Shown piece after piece: positions 1-7,945 of a DNA stretch of 64,000 nt (within the stretch, counting starts at the first letter, position 1; the number at the start of each line of letters is the position of its first letter). The notes beneath the pieces are model-generated. The model saw only the letters and a list, made by a program, of their open reading frames with translations, made no database searches and had not been told where the DNA came from. Location of the stretch: the NCBI GenBank assembly GCA_026400535.1, contig JAPLOU010000018.1, positions 1 to 64,000 of the forward strand, read 5' to 3'. The translations under genes were made by a program, and so were the position numbers. The DNA comes from Hyphomicrobiales bacterium. Lineage in GTDB: Bacteria; Pseudomonadota; Alphaproteobacteria; Rhizobiales; Beijerinckiaceae.

Positions 1-180
1 TCTGGCGTAGCGACCGTCGCCACGGGCGAGCGCCAGCGCTTCGAAGAGGCGCGGGACGCGGTGATAGAGGACGCAGCGCCCGTCCCGGCAGGCCTTCTGG
101 CCGAGGGCGCAGGCAAGCCAGCTTTTTCCCAGGCCTGTGGCACCTGTGATCGCGCGGGCGCTGTGCTGATGCAGCGTTTG
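1..180 (-). pseudogene. istB: IS21-family helper ATPase (IstB) remnant, truncated
   Basis: Read on the minus strand, about 60 codons give the Walker A stretch [19 protein letters not shown] followed by [20 protein letters not shown], which is the characteristic IstB pattern. IstB is the AAA+ helper of IS21-family transposases. The N-terminal part before the P-loop is missing: the reading frame runs back into the end of the neighbouring gene at about 205, with a stop there and no start. The other end leaves the window, so how much of the C-terminus survives is unknown. It is therefore a transposon scar, not a working helper. The P-loop and the adjacent YHR..RLFE block make the family assignment firm; the pseudogene call rests on the missing N-terminus. 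Confidence 0.8.
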
Positions 181-204
181 AGAAAGCTTGCGCCGAACCG
201 AAGT

Positions 205-1518
205 TCAGGCGTCGACTGGCTCCTGCACCAACTGGGCGCGCCGGTCGGCGAGGACACCGCGCGCGTAGTCGATAGCGACCGAATAAAGTGCGACAGCGTC
301 AGCGCTCATCTCGGAACTCTCGCGCTGGTCGAACAATGTGACGACCGCAGTGTCCAGACGCTGCTGAAGATCATCCAGTTGCTGCAGGTCGGCCTTGCGA
401 ACATCCGCGACGAAGGCCGTCAAATCCTCAAAATGCGTCTCGAGTTTGGAGCGCGGTTTTGCGCGAACCTTCGACAGAAGCCAGCCGAAGAGGGACCCGA
501 GCAGGCCCAGCACCACCGAACCGATCCAGAAGAGCGTCTCAAAGCGATCCATGAACGTGGGCGCTTCGCCGTCGAAGTATGCCTGCGCGGCAGGGTGGAT
601 CGGGTAATCCTTTTCCTCCGCGTTCGGCTGCTGCATCTCGCGCATCTGCGGATTGCCTGCAAGCGCCTTTGACTTGCCTTCAAACAAGGCGCGCGTCAGT
701 TCCCCCGCAATCATGCCCGACTGGCCCGCTGGAACAACCATGCGAATGGTGACGCCGATCGTCGTCAGGTCCTCTTCGGGCTGCGCGGGGGAGCCACCGA
801 AAACACCTTTTGAGACCTCCGCTGCGTCGACACCGGTTGAGAGCCGGCGAACCGCCTCGGCGTCCTCGACGCCAAGCACAGTCGGAGCCCCTTTCATGGA
901 CTTCTGGATCGATTGGAACGTCTGGAATGAAACACCGCCTAGCGGGCCGATGACAAAAGCGGCCGCCACCTTGCGCTGCTGCATGGCGGGGCCCACCTCC
1001 TCGGCAGTCATCGACTGGCGACGGACCGAAGCACGAGGCACGCCGTAGTGATCAAGCACGAGATCGAGGAGCTTCTCGTTCGCGGCGTCGCCAGGCACGA
1101 TCGCAACGACCCGATCCTTCACTCCCCTGAAGTCCTCGATCTGCGAGCGCGGAGGGACGATCAGAAAAGCGTACAAGGTCTGAAAGACCGCGATCGAACG
1201 CCCATTGCGCGGTAGCGCAACGTCAGAGCGCACAAGCGCTACATCGACTTCCCGCTTCTCGATGGCTGCAGACGCGGCAGCCATGTCGCTGACAGCGACA
1301 CGCTGCATCGAGAGCCACCTGCTCTCCTTGCTACCCTCCCGCGCCAGATCCTGCAGCATCCGCTGCCCGACGGGGCCGAGCGGCGGCACGGCCGCACGCA
1401 GGGTCGCCCATGTACGGGCATATTGATATGCCAGCGCCGCCGCGGCGGCGATGAGCAGGATGATCCCGATGTTTCGTATGAGCTTCAAATCACACCTGAT
1501 GCTGCGGCTCGCCGTCAA
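205..1518 (-). CDS. TAXI-family TRAP transporter solute-binding protein with C-terminal membrane anchor
   Basis: A 437-residue protein starting at a TTG codon. An N-terminal hydrophobic helix (about residues 13-33) is followed by a long extracytoplasmic region with TAXI-type features: a stretch on membership of low-copy values VDVALVRSDVALP near 90-103, LYAFLIVPP near 115, and a late NPQMREM.. region. A second helix near 330-350 (FWIGSVVLGLLGSLFGWLL) and a cytoplasmic, coiled tail of about 85 residues follow, so the protein is anchored at both ends instead of released to the periplasm. No TRAP membrane permease gene lies beside it in the window. The gene downstream is an istB scar that begins right after its stop. 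Family-level call is good; the ligand is unknown. Confidence 0.72.
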   Translation of the reverse strand: MTASRSIRCDLKLIRNIGIILLIAAAAALAYQYARTWATLRAAVPPLGPVGQRMLQDLAREGSKESRWLSMQRVAVSDMAAASAAIEKREVDVALVRSDVALPRNGRSIAVFQTLYAFLIVPPRSQIEDFRGVKDRVVAIVPGDAANEKLLDLVLDHYGVPRASVRRQSMTAEEVGPAMQQRKVAAAFVIGPLGGVSFQTFQSIQKSMKGAPTVLGVEDAEAVRRLSTGVDAAEVSKGVFGGSPAQPEEDLTTIGVTIRMVVPAGQSGMIAGELTRALFEGKSKALAGNPQMREMQQPNAEEKDYPIHPAAQAYFDGEAPTFMDRFETLFWIGSVVLGLLGSLFGWLLSKVRAKPRSKLETHFEDLTAFVADVRKADLQQLDDLQQRLDTAVVTLFDQRESSEMSADAVALYSVAIDYARGVLADRRAQLVQEPVDA

Positions 1519-1718
1519 TCGACGAGATGCCAGCTTCGGTCGGGGTTGTAAATGATGATGCGTTTAGAAGTGGACGTCGTGCACGCGCCAAGGTTCTTTT
1601 CATAAACCTCACCATGATGGCTGCACATGACAGTCATCATACCAGTTTCGCCGCTTTTGTCCGGGTAGGCAATCAGAGCATGCCCACCGATCATGTTGCC
1701 GTTGATGATGCGATCCAT
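1515..1718 (-). pseudogene. C-terminal remnant of a DUF2950-like protein
   Basis: The reading frame from an ATG at 1718 gives 67 residues, MDRIINGNMIGGHALIAYP.. then VYEKNLG and a terminal NPDRSWHLV. Proteins of the DUF2950 family end in just this way (alternating small residues, a WP or YP turn, VMTF.., VYEKDLG, then FDP..SW). Only the last quarter of such a protein is present; upstream the frame has no family-like sequence. It overlaps the start of the TAXI gene by 4 bp (stop at 1515-1517, TTG at 1518), so translational coupling could still occur. The match is by memory of the family pattern, and a short independent gene cannot be excluded. Confidence 0.5.
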
Positions 1719-1861
1719 GGGCGCCGCCCGGCGCCGCAGGCCCTTGCGCCCTGACGATGCTGAACACGTAGCCCTCTTAGGTTCGTGCACTGGTGCGAGC
1801 AGTGCGAGAAGCATCCGACATTGCGCCCTCGACCGGGCCGATGTCGGACTGTGATTCAGGC

Positions 1862-2616
1862 TCACCGTAAAGCCCGTCTTTCCGGCCCGGGCCGCTGCTG
1901 ATGCGCAGTGTCGCCAGAATAATGACCGTCACGCTGTTGGCGGACCACCGCGCCATATCCGGCGATCAGGTCGGTCGCCAGGTTGAGCGTCGCCGCGTCG
2001 TCGATCTCGCACATCATGGCGTCGCATTAGCGCTCCGCATTCACAACCCGCCAGCAGGTGGAGAGGAACTCTTCCTGATCATCCGCATCGCCCGCGCCCG
2101 TCAGGGTCGACGTGATCGCCAGGGCCAGCACATGGTTCTGCGTCGCCCGCAAGGTCGTGTCGGCGCGTTGCTGGAGGCCGGCGCGGATCTCGCCGATCCA
2201 GCCGCGGTAATGGCCTTCGGCGATGACGGAGAGCAGGAAAGCTGCCTCCTCAAGCGCATCTGCGGCATCGTCCGCGCGTTCGATCAGGTGGAGATAGACC
2301 TCCCAGCGCAGGTTGCGCTCGGCGCGCTCACGCACGGCGATAACGAGCTGATCCGCCTTGCGCTCCCAGAGTTGCGCCTTCTCGGCGAGGCGGACTTCGG
2401 CCAGCGGGCGGCAGAGGGCGGCATGTTCGTTCAGCGGCGCAATCCCGCCGGAGATCGACGGGAGCCGCGTCCGGAGTGTCCCCGAGGGCCCACCCGGTCT
2501 GCAGAACGGTCAATACAAACTTTAAGCCGGTCAGTCGCCGCAAGTGCCGTCCTGACCCGCGCGGGACCGAGCAGCTTGGTTGGCCCTAAGGCTTCGAGGA
2601 CAGCGGCTTTCTGCAT
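1862..2616 (-). pseudogene. DUF47 (PhoU-like phosphate transport regulator) gene broken by frameshifts and a stop
   Basis: Three minus-strand frames join to one protein: MQKAAVLEALGPTKLL.. from 2616, then LTVLQTGWALGDTPDAAPVDLRR after a shift near 2520, then NEHAALCRPLAE..LRWEVYLHLIERADDAADALEEAA after a second shift near 2445. An in-frame TAA at about 2024-2026 follows NAER, beyond which the frame continues CDAMMCEIDDAATLNLATDLI and ends at 1862. LIERADDAADALEEAA is the typical DUF47 core. Such proteins normally sit beside PiT phosphate permeases, but no permease gene is seen here. Two shifts and one nonsense codon make this a clear pseudogene. Its relatively high residual similarity suggests recent decay. 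Confidence 0.8.
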
Positions 2617-3076
2617 CAGTCACCACTCATGACAACGCTCTAGAGTTAGGCGCCCTCAGGATTCGCCTCGGCCGGCGTGTTGACAGCTGCATGAAGGTTT
2701 GAGTTTGGTCCTTGTCGCTTTGCGAGAGTCCAAAGAAGGAACGCGCTCACGATCGAACAGGTGATAGATCCCGCGAGGACTACCGAAGTGATCCAGCAGG
2801 AACCGCCGGTTCATCGAAGAGAAGCAGTGCAACCCCTGTGGCAGCTCGCAGTATGAGATCAATCTGGTCGTTGCATTGAGGTGTTGGCGTTGACATCACC
2901 CGTTCCCACAACAACTGCCGCCTTCATGCGACGTTGGGATATCTCAGGCCGATTATCTTCGAAAAGCCTCAGGGCGTCGGAAAAATGAAGCTTGCCGGAA
3001 GGCTCAGGGCATAGCATGAGCCTTCCGGCAAGGGGGATGTCAAACCCGGGCAAGTTCACGAGGGCGTGGTCAGAAC
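2617..3076. other. Non-coding gap with degraded coding traces
   Basis: No intact gene is supported here. On the minus strand near 2650-2800 one frame reads a hydrophobic helix and short polar tail (ITSVVLAGSITCSIVSAFLL, then a stop), which looks like the end of a lost membrane protein, but no start or family could be assigned. The part next to the phosphohexomutase gene holds a strong hairpin, listed separately. Confidence 0.5.
2991..3032. promoter_or_regulatory. Perfect 16-bp inverted repeat upstream of the phosphohexomutase gene
   Basis: The arms cttgccggaaggctca (2991-3006) and tgagccttccggcaag (3017-3032) are exact reverse complements with a 10-base loop. No T-run follows on either strand, so it does not look like an intrinsic terminator. 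It lies 44 bp before the ATG at 3077 and could be a leader hairpin, an operator, or the residue of a mobile repeat. Confidence 0.6.
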
Positions 3077-4501
3077 ATGTCAGCTAAGTTTGGGACGAGC
3101 GGCCTGCGCGGTCTTGTTGGCGAACTTGTCGATGGGACTGCCGCACGGCACGTCGGGGCGTTTGCTGCCTTTCTTCTCGCCTCGGGTCGCAGTGCGTCCG
3201 GGGAGCGGTTGTTTATGGGTCGTGATCTGCGCGCCTCAAGTCCGCTGATTTTGGAACAGTGCATGGCAGCGGTTGCCGTCAAGGGACTTGTTCCGGTTGA
3301 TTGCGGCGAGGTGCCCACACCTGCTCTCGCTCTATACGCCATGCAACATGGTTCAGGCTCGGTGATGGTGACCGGGTCGCACATCCCGGCGGACCGGAAC
3401 GGTGTCAAGTTTTACCGCCCCGATGGCGAAATCGACAAATCCGATGAGATGGACATCGCTACTCGTGCAGCCGAGGAGCCAAGGCTCTCATATGACCGGC
3501 CTGTCAGCGCCCGAAATGACATCCGTGCCGAGCTGATGGCAGACTATGCCAACCGCTATATCGGCATGCTGGGCCATCAGGCATTGTCCGGACTGAAGAT
3601 TGGGGTTTACGAGCACAGCACCGTGCTGCGAGACGTGCTCGGCGACGTGCTCGAAAGTGCCGGTGCGACAGTGGTGCGGCTTGGACGATCCACCGCGTTC
3701 ATTCCGGTCGATACCGAAGCGGTCAGCGATGAGGTGCAAGCACAGATCCGCGAGTGGACGCATGTCCATGGGCTCGATGCGCTTGCCTCCGCAGATGGTG
3801 ACGGGGACCGCCCTTTGCTTGCCGATGAGACTGGCACCTGCCTGCGAGGCGATCTTCTGGGTCTGCTGACAGCGCGCCTGCTTGAGGCTGACGCCGTGGT
3901 GACGCCAATCACCAGCAACTCAGGCATTGAAATCCAACTGGCTGCCCGCGTCTGGCGTACACGGGTCGGCTCGCCCTTCGTGATTGAAGCAATGAGCGCG
4001 GCGCGGAAGGCAGGTTTTGGGCGGATTATCGGCTTCGAGGCCAATGGTGGCGTGCTCACAGCCTCGGCGTTTCAGTTCGGTGAGGCTTATCTTGCGCCGC
4101 TGCCGACGCGCGACAGCATGTTGCCGATCCTCGCGACCTTGGGTGCAGCACGTCGCGCTGGGGTTTCGTTGTCTCGGCTGGCAGACTCGTTTGATCTGCC
4201 GGTTGCTGCCAGTGGTCTGATCCGGGCCTTGCCGACGCAAACCAGCCAAGCGCTGATTGCGAGACTGACCAACGATAGCGCAGAACGCGGCGCATTTTGT
4301 GAGCCGTTTGGCCAGGTTGCAAGCCTTGATCTCACGGATGGGCTGCGCATGTGCTTCCTCGACGGAACAATCTTGCACCTGCGGCCTTCTGGCAACGCAC
4401 CTGAAATGAGGGTCTATGTTGAAGCGGAAGACGCTCCTGGGTCCGCTAAACTGGTACAAGGCGGGATCGAACGTGTGCTCGCATGGACTGCGGCAGCCTG
4501 A
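3077..4501 (+). CDS. Phosphomannomutase / phosphohexomutase (alpha-D-phosphohexomutase superfamily)
   Basis: A 474-residue enzyme interconverting hexose-1- and hexose-6-phosphates, probably mannose phosphates for GDP-sugar or polysaccharide synthesis. The phosphoserine loop is VTGSHIP with Ser101, the Mg-binding loop is DGDGD at 240-244 followed by Arg245, the sugar-binding loop GFEANGG lies near 318-324, and the C-terminal phosphate-binding RPSGNAPEMR is near 435-444. Length is normal for the family. The ATG follows a GA-rich stretch. The gene downstream is a decayed mannose-1-phosphate guanylyltransferase, the natural partner of a phosphomannomutase, which supports mannose specificity but also implies the local GDP-mannose pathway is broken. 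Phosphoglucosamine mutase is less likely because the usual ..TASHNP pattern is replaced by TGSHIP. Confidence 0.85.
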   Translation: MSAKFGTSGLRGLVGELVDGTAARHVGAFAAFLLASGRSASGERLFMGRDLRASSPLILEQCMAAVAVKGLVPVDCGEVPTPALALYAMQHGSGSVMVTGSHIPADRNGVKFYRPDGEIDKSDEMDIATRAAEEPRLSYDRPVSARNDIRAELMADYANRYIGMLGHQALSGLKIGVYEHSTVLRDVLGDVLESAGATVVRLGRSTAFIPVDTEAVSDEVQAQIREWTHVHGLDALASADGDGDRPLLADETGTCLRGDLLGLLTARLLEADAVVTPITSNSGIEIQLAARVWRTRVGSPFVIEAMSAARKAGFGRIIGFEANGGVLTASAFQFGEAYLAPLPTRDSMLPILATLGAARRAGVSLSRLADSFDLPVAASGLIRALPTQTSQALIARLTNDSAERGAFCEPFGQVASLDLTDGLRMCFLDGTILHLRPSGNAPEMRVYVEAEDAPGSAKLVQGGIERVLAWTAAA

Positions 4502-4544
4502 CATTCGCGTCATCAATGAGGAATTTCGAGGATAGCAGACGATC

Positions 4545-4870
4545 ATCGAACCCATTAAACCTCTGATCATGTGCGGAGGCTCGGGGGTCTTAACCGGCCT
4601 CGCGCGAAACCGACACCAACAAGTTGCCTGGCTCCGGCGAAGGCGGAACGCTTCTGCACGACACGCTGGTTCGCGCCAGCGGTTGCAGGGCAGAGATGGT
4701 GCTGGAGCTGACGCGCTGCGACAGTTGCGCTGCCATTGCCGCAGCGTGCGGCTTTCCCATGACGAAATCGTCTGATGCGCTGATGCTGGTGCGAGGCTAT
4801 CGCGCGCAACAGGCTCGAGCGTCAGGACCTGACCGTCGTGATCTCTCACACCCGGGGCATCGTCTTGTCT
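4545..4870 (+). pseudogene. Mannose-1-phosphate guanylyltransferase (ManC-like) remnant
   Basis: Fragments in different plus frames follow the order of a ManC/CpsB nucleotidyltransferase: IKPLIMCGGSG from about 4554 (the nucleotide-binding signature), GTLLHDTLVRASGC near 4640-4685, and VLELTRCDSCAAIAAACGF near 4700-4755, resembling the family LEP.RRDSAAAIAAA block. Later, GIVLSNLKPVR near 4858-4890 may echo the family's GIKPTRPETGYGY. Segments between these blocks are missing and frames differ, so several deletions and shifts have occurred. It starts 44 bp after the phosphomannomutase stop, which fits a former two-gene operon. Assignment rests on these short blocks only. Confidence 0.65.
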
Positions 4871-4896
4871 AACCTCAAGCCAGTGCGATCCGTGGT

Positions 4897-5105
4897 GAGA
4901 TGGGGCGAAGAAACCCCATCGAGCCGGTCATGGTTACCTGAAGAGCGACAGCTTTATGGAGCGCAACCACCTCACGGGTGGAAGCGGCGATGCGATCAAC
5001 GTCATCCTTGCCGCGGCCGGCCACAACCGCCGGCTCCTGCTGGCCTGGCTCAGTCTTTACTGTGCCCTGATCCTGGCTAAGCTGACCATCGCGCTGCACG
5101 GTTAG
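4897..5105 (+). pseudogene. IS5-type transposase C-terminal remnant
   Basis: Two plus frames give EMGRRNPIEPVM (from 4897) and then, after a +1 shift near 4930, GYLKSDSFMERNHLTGG followed by GDAINVILAAAGHNRRLLLAWL and a stop at 5103-5105. The order EP(V)-H.K.D-M.RN.L.G..GD.INA.L.AAG.N...LL..L is the C-terminal part of IS5/ISL-type DDE transposases. The catalytic DDE core is gone, apart from the E of the C-terminal motif. It follows the manC remnant directly, so insertion of an element here may have been what broke manC. No terminal inverted repeats were identified. Confidence 0.75.
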
Positions 5106-5452
5106 CTCAGATCTTGGCCGACAGCCAACCGACGCACGCGCACGATGCGGAAATCGACATTCCTGCGCGCGTCTGTCTACAATCGGGTCGGACCCTCCCA
5201 CAGAAGCGCTTGTGTCCCGACAAACCTTCAAAGGAAACCCTTATCGGGATTTCTGGTCTTGGCGGTACTTTGGCGGCAGTAAGTTTCAAAAACGGTCCTC
5301 GCAGCTCAACCTATCCGTCTGCCGAGAGCAGCGTTGCGGATTCTGGCGTCGAGCCAAGAGCCCGTTTCAGAAGTTCACGCGGGATTGCACTGTCTTGCGA
5401 TGCGCCGGTGATCACGCCGAGGCGCGGCTGCATGCACCAGCGGATTTCACGC
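5106..5452. other. Gap without a supported gene
   Basis: Between the transposase tail and the end of the metallo-hydrolase gene. A 40-codon minus-strand ORF (5311-5433, beginning MQPRLGVITGASQD) follows the metallo-hydrolase stop by 19 bp and has clean codon use, but nothing in it was recognised, so it is not called as a gene. Confidence 0.45.
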
Positions 5453-7039
5453 TCAGAAAGTGGAAATCTCTCGCTTGATCTTTGCAATCATCCGCTCGCG
5501 CGTCCGGTCATCGGCGGCTTTTTCCAGCGCTTCATTCAAATCCGCGAGCAAGGCGGCGCGTGCATTGTGCCAATCCAGCCTTGAGACAGCCTCCGTCGCA
5601 ATACGCGGCGGGGTGCGGGCCTTTTCGGTGCTGACATGGCGATGCGCGATGGCAAAGGCTTCGTCGAGTTTCGGGATGATGATCCGGCCATCGGCAAGGC
5701 CATCGGCCTTAAGACGCCGCTTGAGGCCCAGCAAGTTCTCGGGCTCGCCATGCAACAGGAAGATGCTCCCCGTAACCGGCCCGCGCGCCTTGGCCCATGC
5801 CACCAGCGCTTTGGCATCGGCGTGGCCGGAATAGACATCGATGGAGCGTATCGCCGCCTTCACGCGGATATCGTCGCCCTGGATCCGGACCCATTGGCTT
5901 CCGTCCTGCAACAGGCGTCCGAGCGTGCCGACAGCCTGAAAGCCGACAATCAGGACGCTGGCCTCCTTGCGGGGAAGCAATCGCCGGAGATGATGCCGCA
6001 CCCGGCCGGCATCGCACATGCCGCTGGCGGCGATGATGATGTGCCAGCCGCGGATGCGTTCGATGGACCGGCTTTCATCCGCACTTTCGGTGAAATGCAG
6101 GAGGTTCGATTCCCGCAAGCGACGGAAGCGCTCCGTGCCATCCCGAGCCTGGCCCTTCTGAAAAAACACCCTGCTCGCGCGGATCGCCAGCGGTGAATCG
6201 AGGAAGATGGACCCACGCGGTGCATCACCACCTTCCATCAGTTCGAGCAGGTCGACGATCAGCTCCTGCGTCCGTTCCACCGCAAAGGCCGGGATGAGCA
6301 GCGGGCCACCCGCGGCATGGGCGGTGTGAAGGGCTTCGGCCAGCACCTTGCGGCGCTGATCCTGGGTGACGGGCTCACGCTCGACATTGCCATAGGTGCT
6401 CTCGAGGATCAGGTGATCGACACCCTGTGGCCCTTCGGGATCATCGGCGAATTCGCGCCCGCCGGGCCCGAGATCGCCGGAGAAGAGAATTGTCTCGGTT
6501 GCGCCGCCCTCCGCCACTTCCACTTCGATCGAGGCCGAACCGAGGATATGCCCGGCATTCCACCACCTTGCCCTTATGCCCGGCGCGACCGCGAGCCAAG
6601 TGTCGAGCGCCACAGCGCTGAACTGGCTCATGCAGGCCTCTGCATCGGCCTTGGTGTAGATGGGCTCGACCGTTTCGCGCGCCCTCTGGGCATTGCGGCG
6701 ATTCAGTGTCTCCACCTCCATCTCCTGGATGGCGCCCGCATCCGGCAGCATCACGCCGCACAGGGCGATGGTGCCCGCCGTGGCATGGATCGGGCCGGCA
6801 TAGCCCTGCACCGCAAGCTTGGGGATCAACCCGCTATGGTCGATATGGGCATGGGTGAGGAGAACGGCGTCAATCGCGGCGGGCGAGAACGGGAAATCGC
6901 TGTAATTCAGCTGCTTGAGGGTCTTCGGCCCCTGGAACAGGCCGCAATCGACCAGCACCCGGGTGCGGACGGTCTCGATCAGCACGCAGAAGCCTGTGAC
7001 CCCGCCTGCCGCCCCAAGAAAATGCAGCTTCGTTTTCAT
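5453..7039 (-). CDS. Beta-CASP metallo-beta-lactamase-fold hydrolase (CPSF/RNase J-like exonuclease family)
   Basis: A 528-residue protein. The zinc-binding HxHxDH motif is HAHIDH at 63-68; an upstream GGVTG turn at 12-16 and a later SGDLG near 187-191 complete the MBL core. The beta-CASP insert ends with an ASGM motif near 337-340 and the final YSGHAD..L histidine motif near 405. Length and motif order match bacterial relatives of the mRNA 3'-end endonuclease, not small MBL hydrolases. It is the last gene of a three-gene minus-strand operon: the start overlaps the stop of the PRPP synthetase gene by 4 bp (ATGA). The context suggests degradation of RNA to nucleotides that feed the two enzymes upstream; that coupling is inference. 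Confidence 0.85.
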   Translation of the reverse strand: MKTKLHFLGAAGGVTGFCVLIETVRTRVLVDCGLFQGPKTLKQLNYSDFPFSPAAIDAVLLTHAHIDHSGLIPKLAVQGYAGPIHATAGTIALCGVMLPDAGAIQEMEVETLNRRNAQRARETVEPIYTKADAEACMSQFSAVALDTWLAVAPGIRARWWNAGHILGSASIEVEVAEGGATETILFSGDLGPGGREFADDPEGPQGVDHLILESTYGNVEREPVTQDQRRKVLAEALHTAHAAGGPLLIPAFAVERTQELIVDLLELMEGGDAPRGSIFLDSPLAIRASRVFFQKGQARDGTERFRRLRESNLLHFTESADESRSIERIRGWHIIIAASGMCDAGRVRHHLRRLLPRKEASVLIVGFQAVGTLGRLLQDGSQWVRIQGDDIRVKAAIRSIDVYSGHADAKALVAWAKARGPVTGSIFLLHGEPENLLGLKRRLKADGLADGRIIIPKLDEAFAIAHRHVSTEKARTPPRIATEAVSRLDWHNARAALLADLNEALEKAADDRTRERMIAKIKREISTF

Positions 7040-7944
7040 GGGCAGCCCCGTTTCGATGGGTTGGCGATCGCCTCGGCCAGCAGGCCGGCCAGCGGGAAGG
7101 CATTGCTGGGATGCCGCACGGAATCGGTGGAGCGGATGCGGGCAATGCCGGCTTCGCGCATCCGGGCCCCCGAGGCCTCGTCGAACAGGGCATGCGTGAC
7201 TATCGCCTCGATCGAGCCCGCGCCGGCGGATTGCAGCGCCATCGCGAGGCGGGCCAATGTTCCGCCGGTCGAGCAGATGTCGTCGAGGATCAGCACCGGC
7301 CGCCCGGCGACATCAAGCCCGGCGGGCGGGTCGAGATGCACCTGGCGGTCGCCCTTGCGTTCCTTGGTGAAGGTCGCAGCCGTGCAGCCGAGGTGCTTGG
7401 CCAGCCGTTCCACCAGAGGTGTCGATTCGATATCCGGCCCGATGATGACAAGACCGGGCGGCGTGCCCCCGGCAGCGATCGCCTCGGCGAGGACGTCCTG
7501 TGCCGAAAGCACCTGCCAGACCGTGCCTGGATAGGCCGCGCCGAGATCGGCCGTGCGATGCAGATGCGGATCGACGGTGATGATCCGGGTAAAGCGCTCT
7601 GCCAGCAGCCGGCACAACACCGCCTGGCTGACCGGCTCGCCCGCGTGGAAGGCAATATCCTGCCGCAGATAGGGCAGGTAGGGCGCGACAAGTTCCACAC
7701 GCTTGACCTGCGGGTTGCGCGCCAGCGCATCATGGGCGAGGAGCAGCGCCAGCAGCTTCTCGTTGGGCTGGTCGAAGCTGCGATAGATCAGCGTTGTCGT
7801 GGCCGAAGCGGGAAGGCGCGGGCAGATCTCGCCATCAGGGAAGCGATGCAGTCCGATTTCGCCGAAGGGAATGCCCAGCCGCTGCGCCAGGGCTGAAGCC
7901 GGGCGCTGATCCTCGGAGAAGGCGAGCAGCAGGGCCTCTTGCAT
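7036..7944 (-). CDS. Ribose-phosphate diphosphokinase (PRPP synthetase), accessory type
   Basis: Makes 5-phosphoribosyl 1-diphosphate from ribose 5-phosphate and ATP. The chosen ATG at 7944 (MQEALLLAFSED) gives 302 residues and leaves a 1-bp gap after the phosphorylase stop; the frame is open further upstream but that part only mirrors the neighbouring gene. Family features are the N-terminal HRFPDGE near 33-39, the ATP loop RQDIAFHAGEPVS near 94-106, the HLH metal site near 125-127 and the PRPP loop LDDICSTGGT near 215-224. It is shorter and more divergent than housekeeping Prs, resembling archaeal class forms. It lies between an AMP/thymidine phosphorylase homologue and a beta-CASP nuclease, which argues for a salvage role. 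Confidence 0.85.
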   Translation of the reverse strand: MQEALLLAFSEDQRPASALAQRLGIPFGEIGLHRFPDGEICPRLPASATTTLIYRSFDQPNEKLLALLLAHDALARNPQVKRVELVAPYLPYLRQDIAFHAGEPVSQAVLCRLLAERFTRIITVDPHLHRTADLGAAYPGTVWQVLSAQDVLAEAIAAGGTPPGLVIIGPDIESTPLVERLAKHLGCTAATFTKERKGDRQVHLDPPAGLDVAGRPVLILDDICSTGGTLARLAMALQSAGAGSIEAIVTHALFDEASGARMREAGIARIRSTDSVRHPSNAFPLAGLLAEAIANPSKRGCP

Positions 7945-7945
7945 G

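Noticed and set aside
2656-3059. Two minus-strand ORFs of 66-68 codons
   Set aside because: No family sequence; the second overlaps the 16-bp inverted repeat, and a different frame shows a degraded membrane helix.
4567-5231. Minus-strand ORFs across the manC and transposase remnants
   Set aside because: Shadows of the plus-strand remnants.
5311-5433. 40-codon minus-strand ORF after the metallo-hydrolase gene
   Set aside because: Plausible composition but no recognised family, no clear ribosome-binding site, and lies in a decayed stretch.
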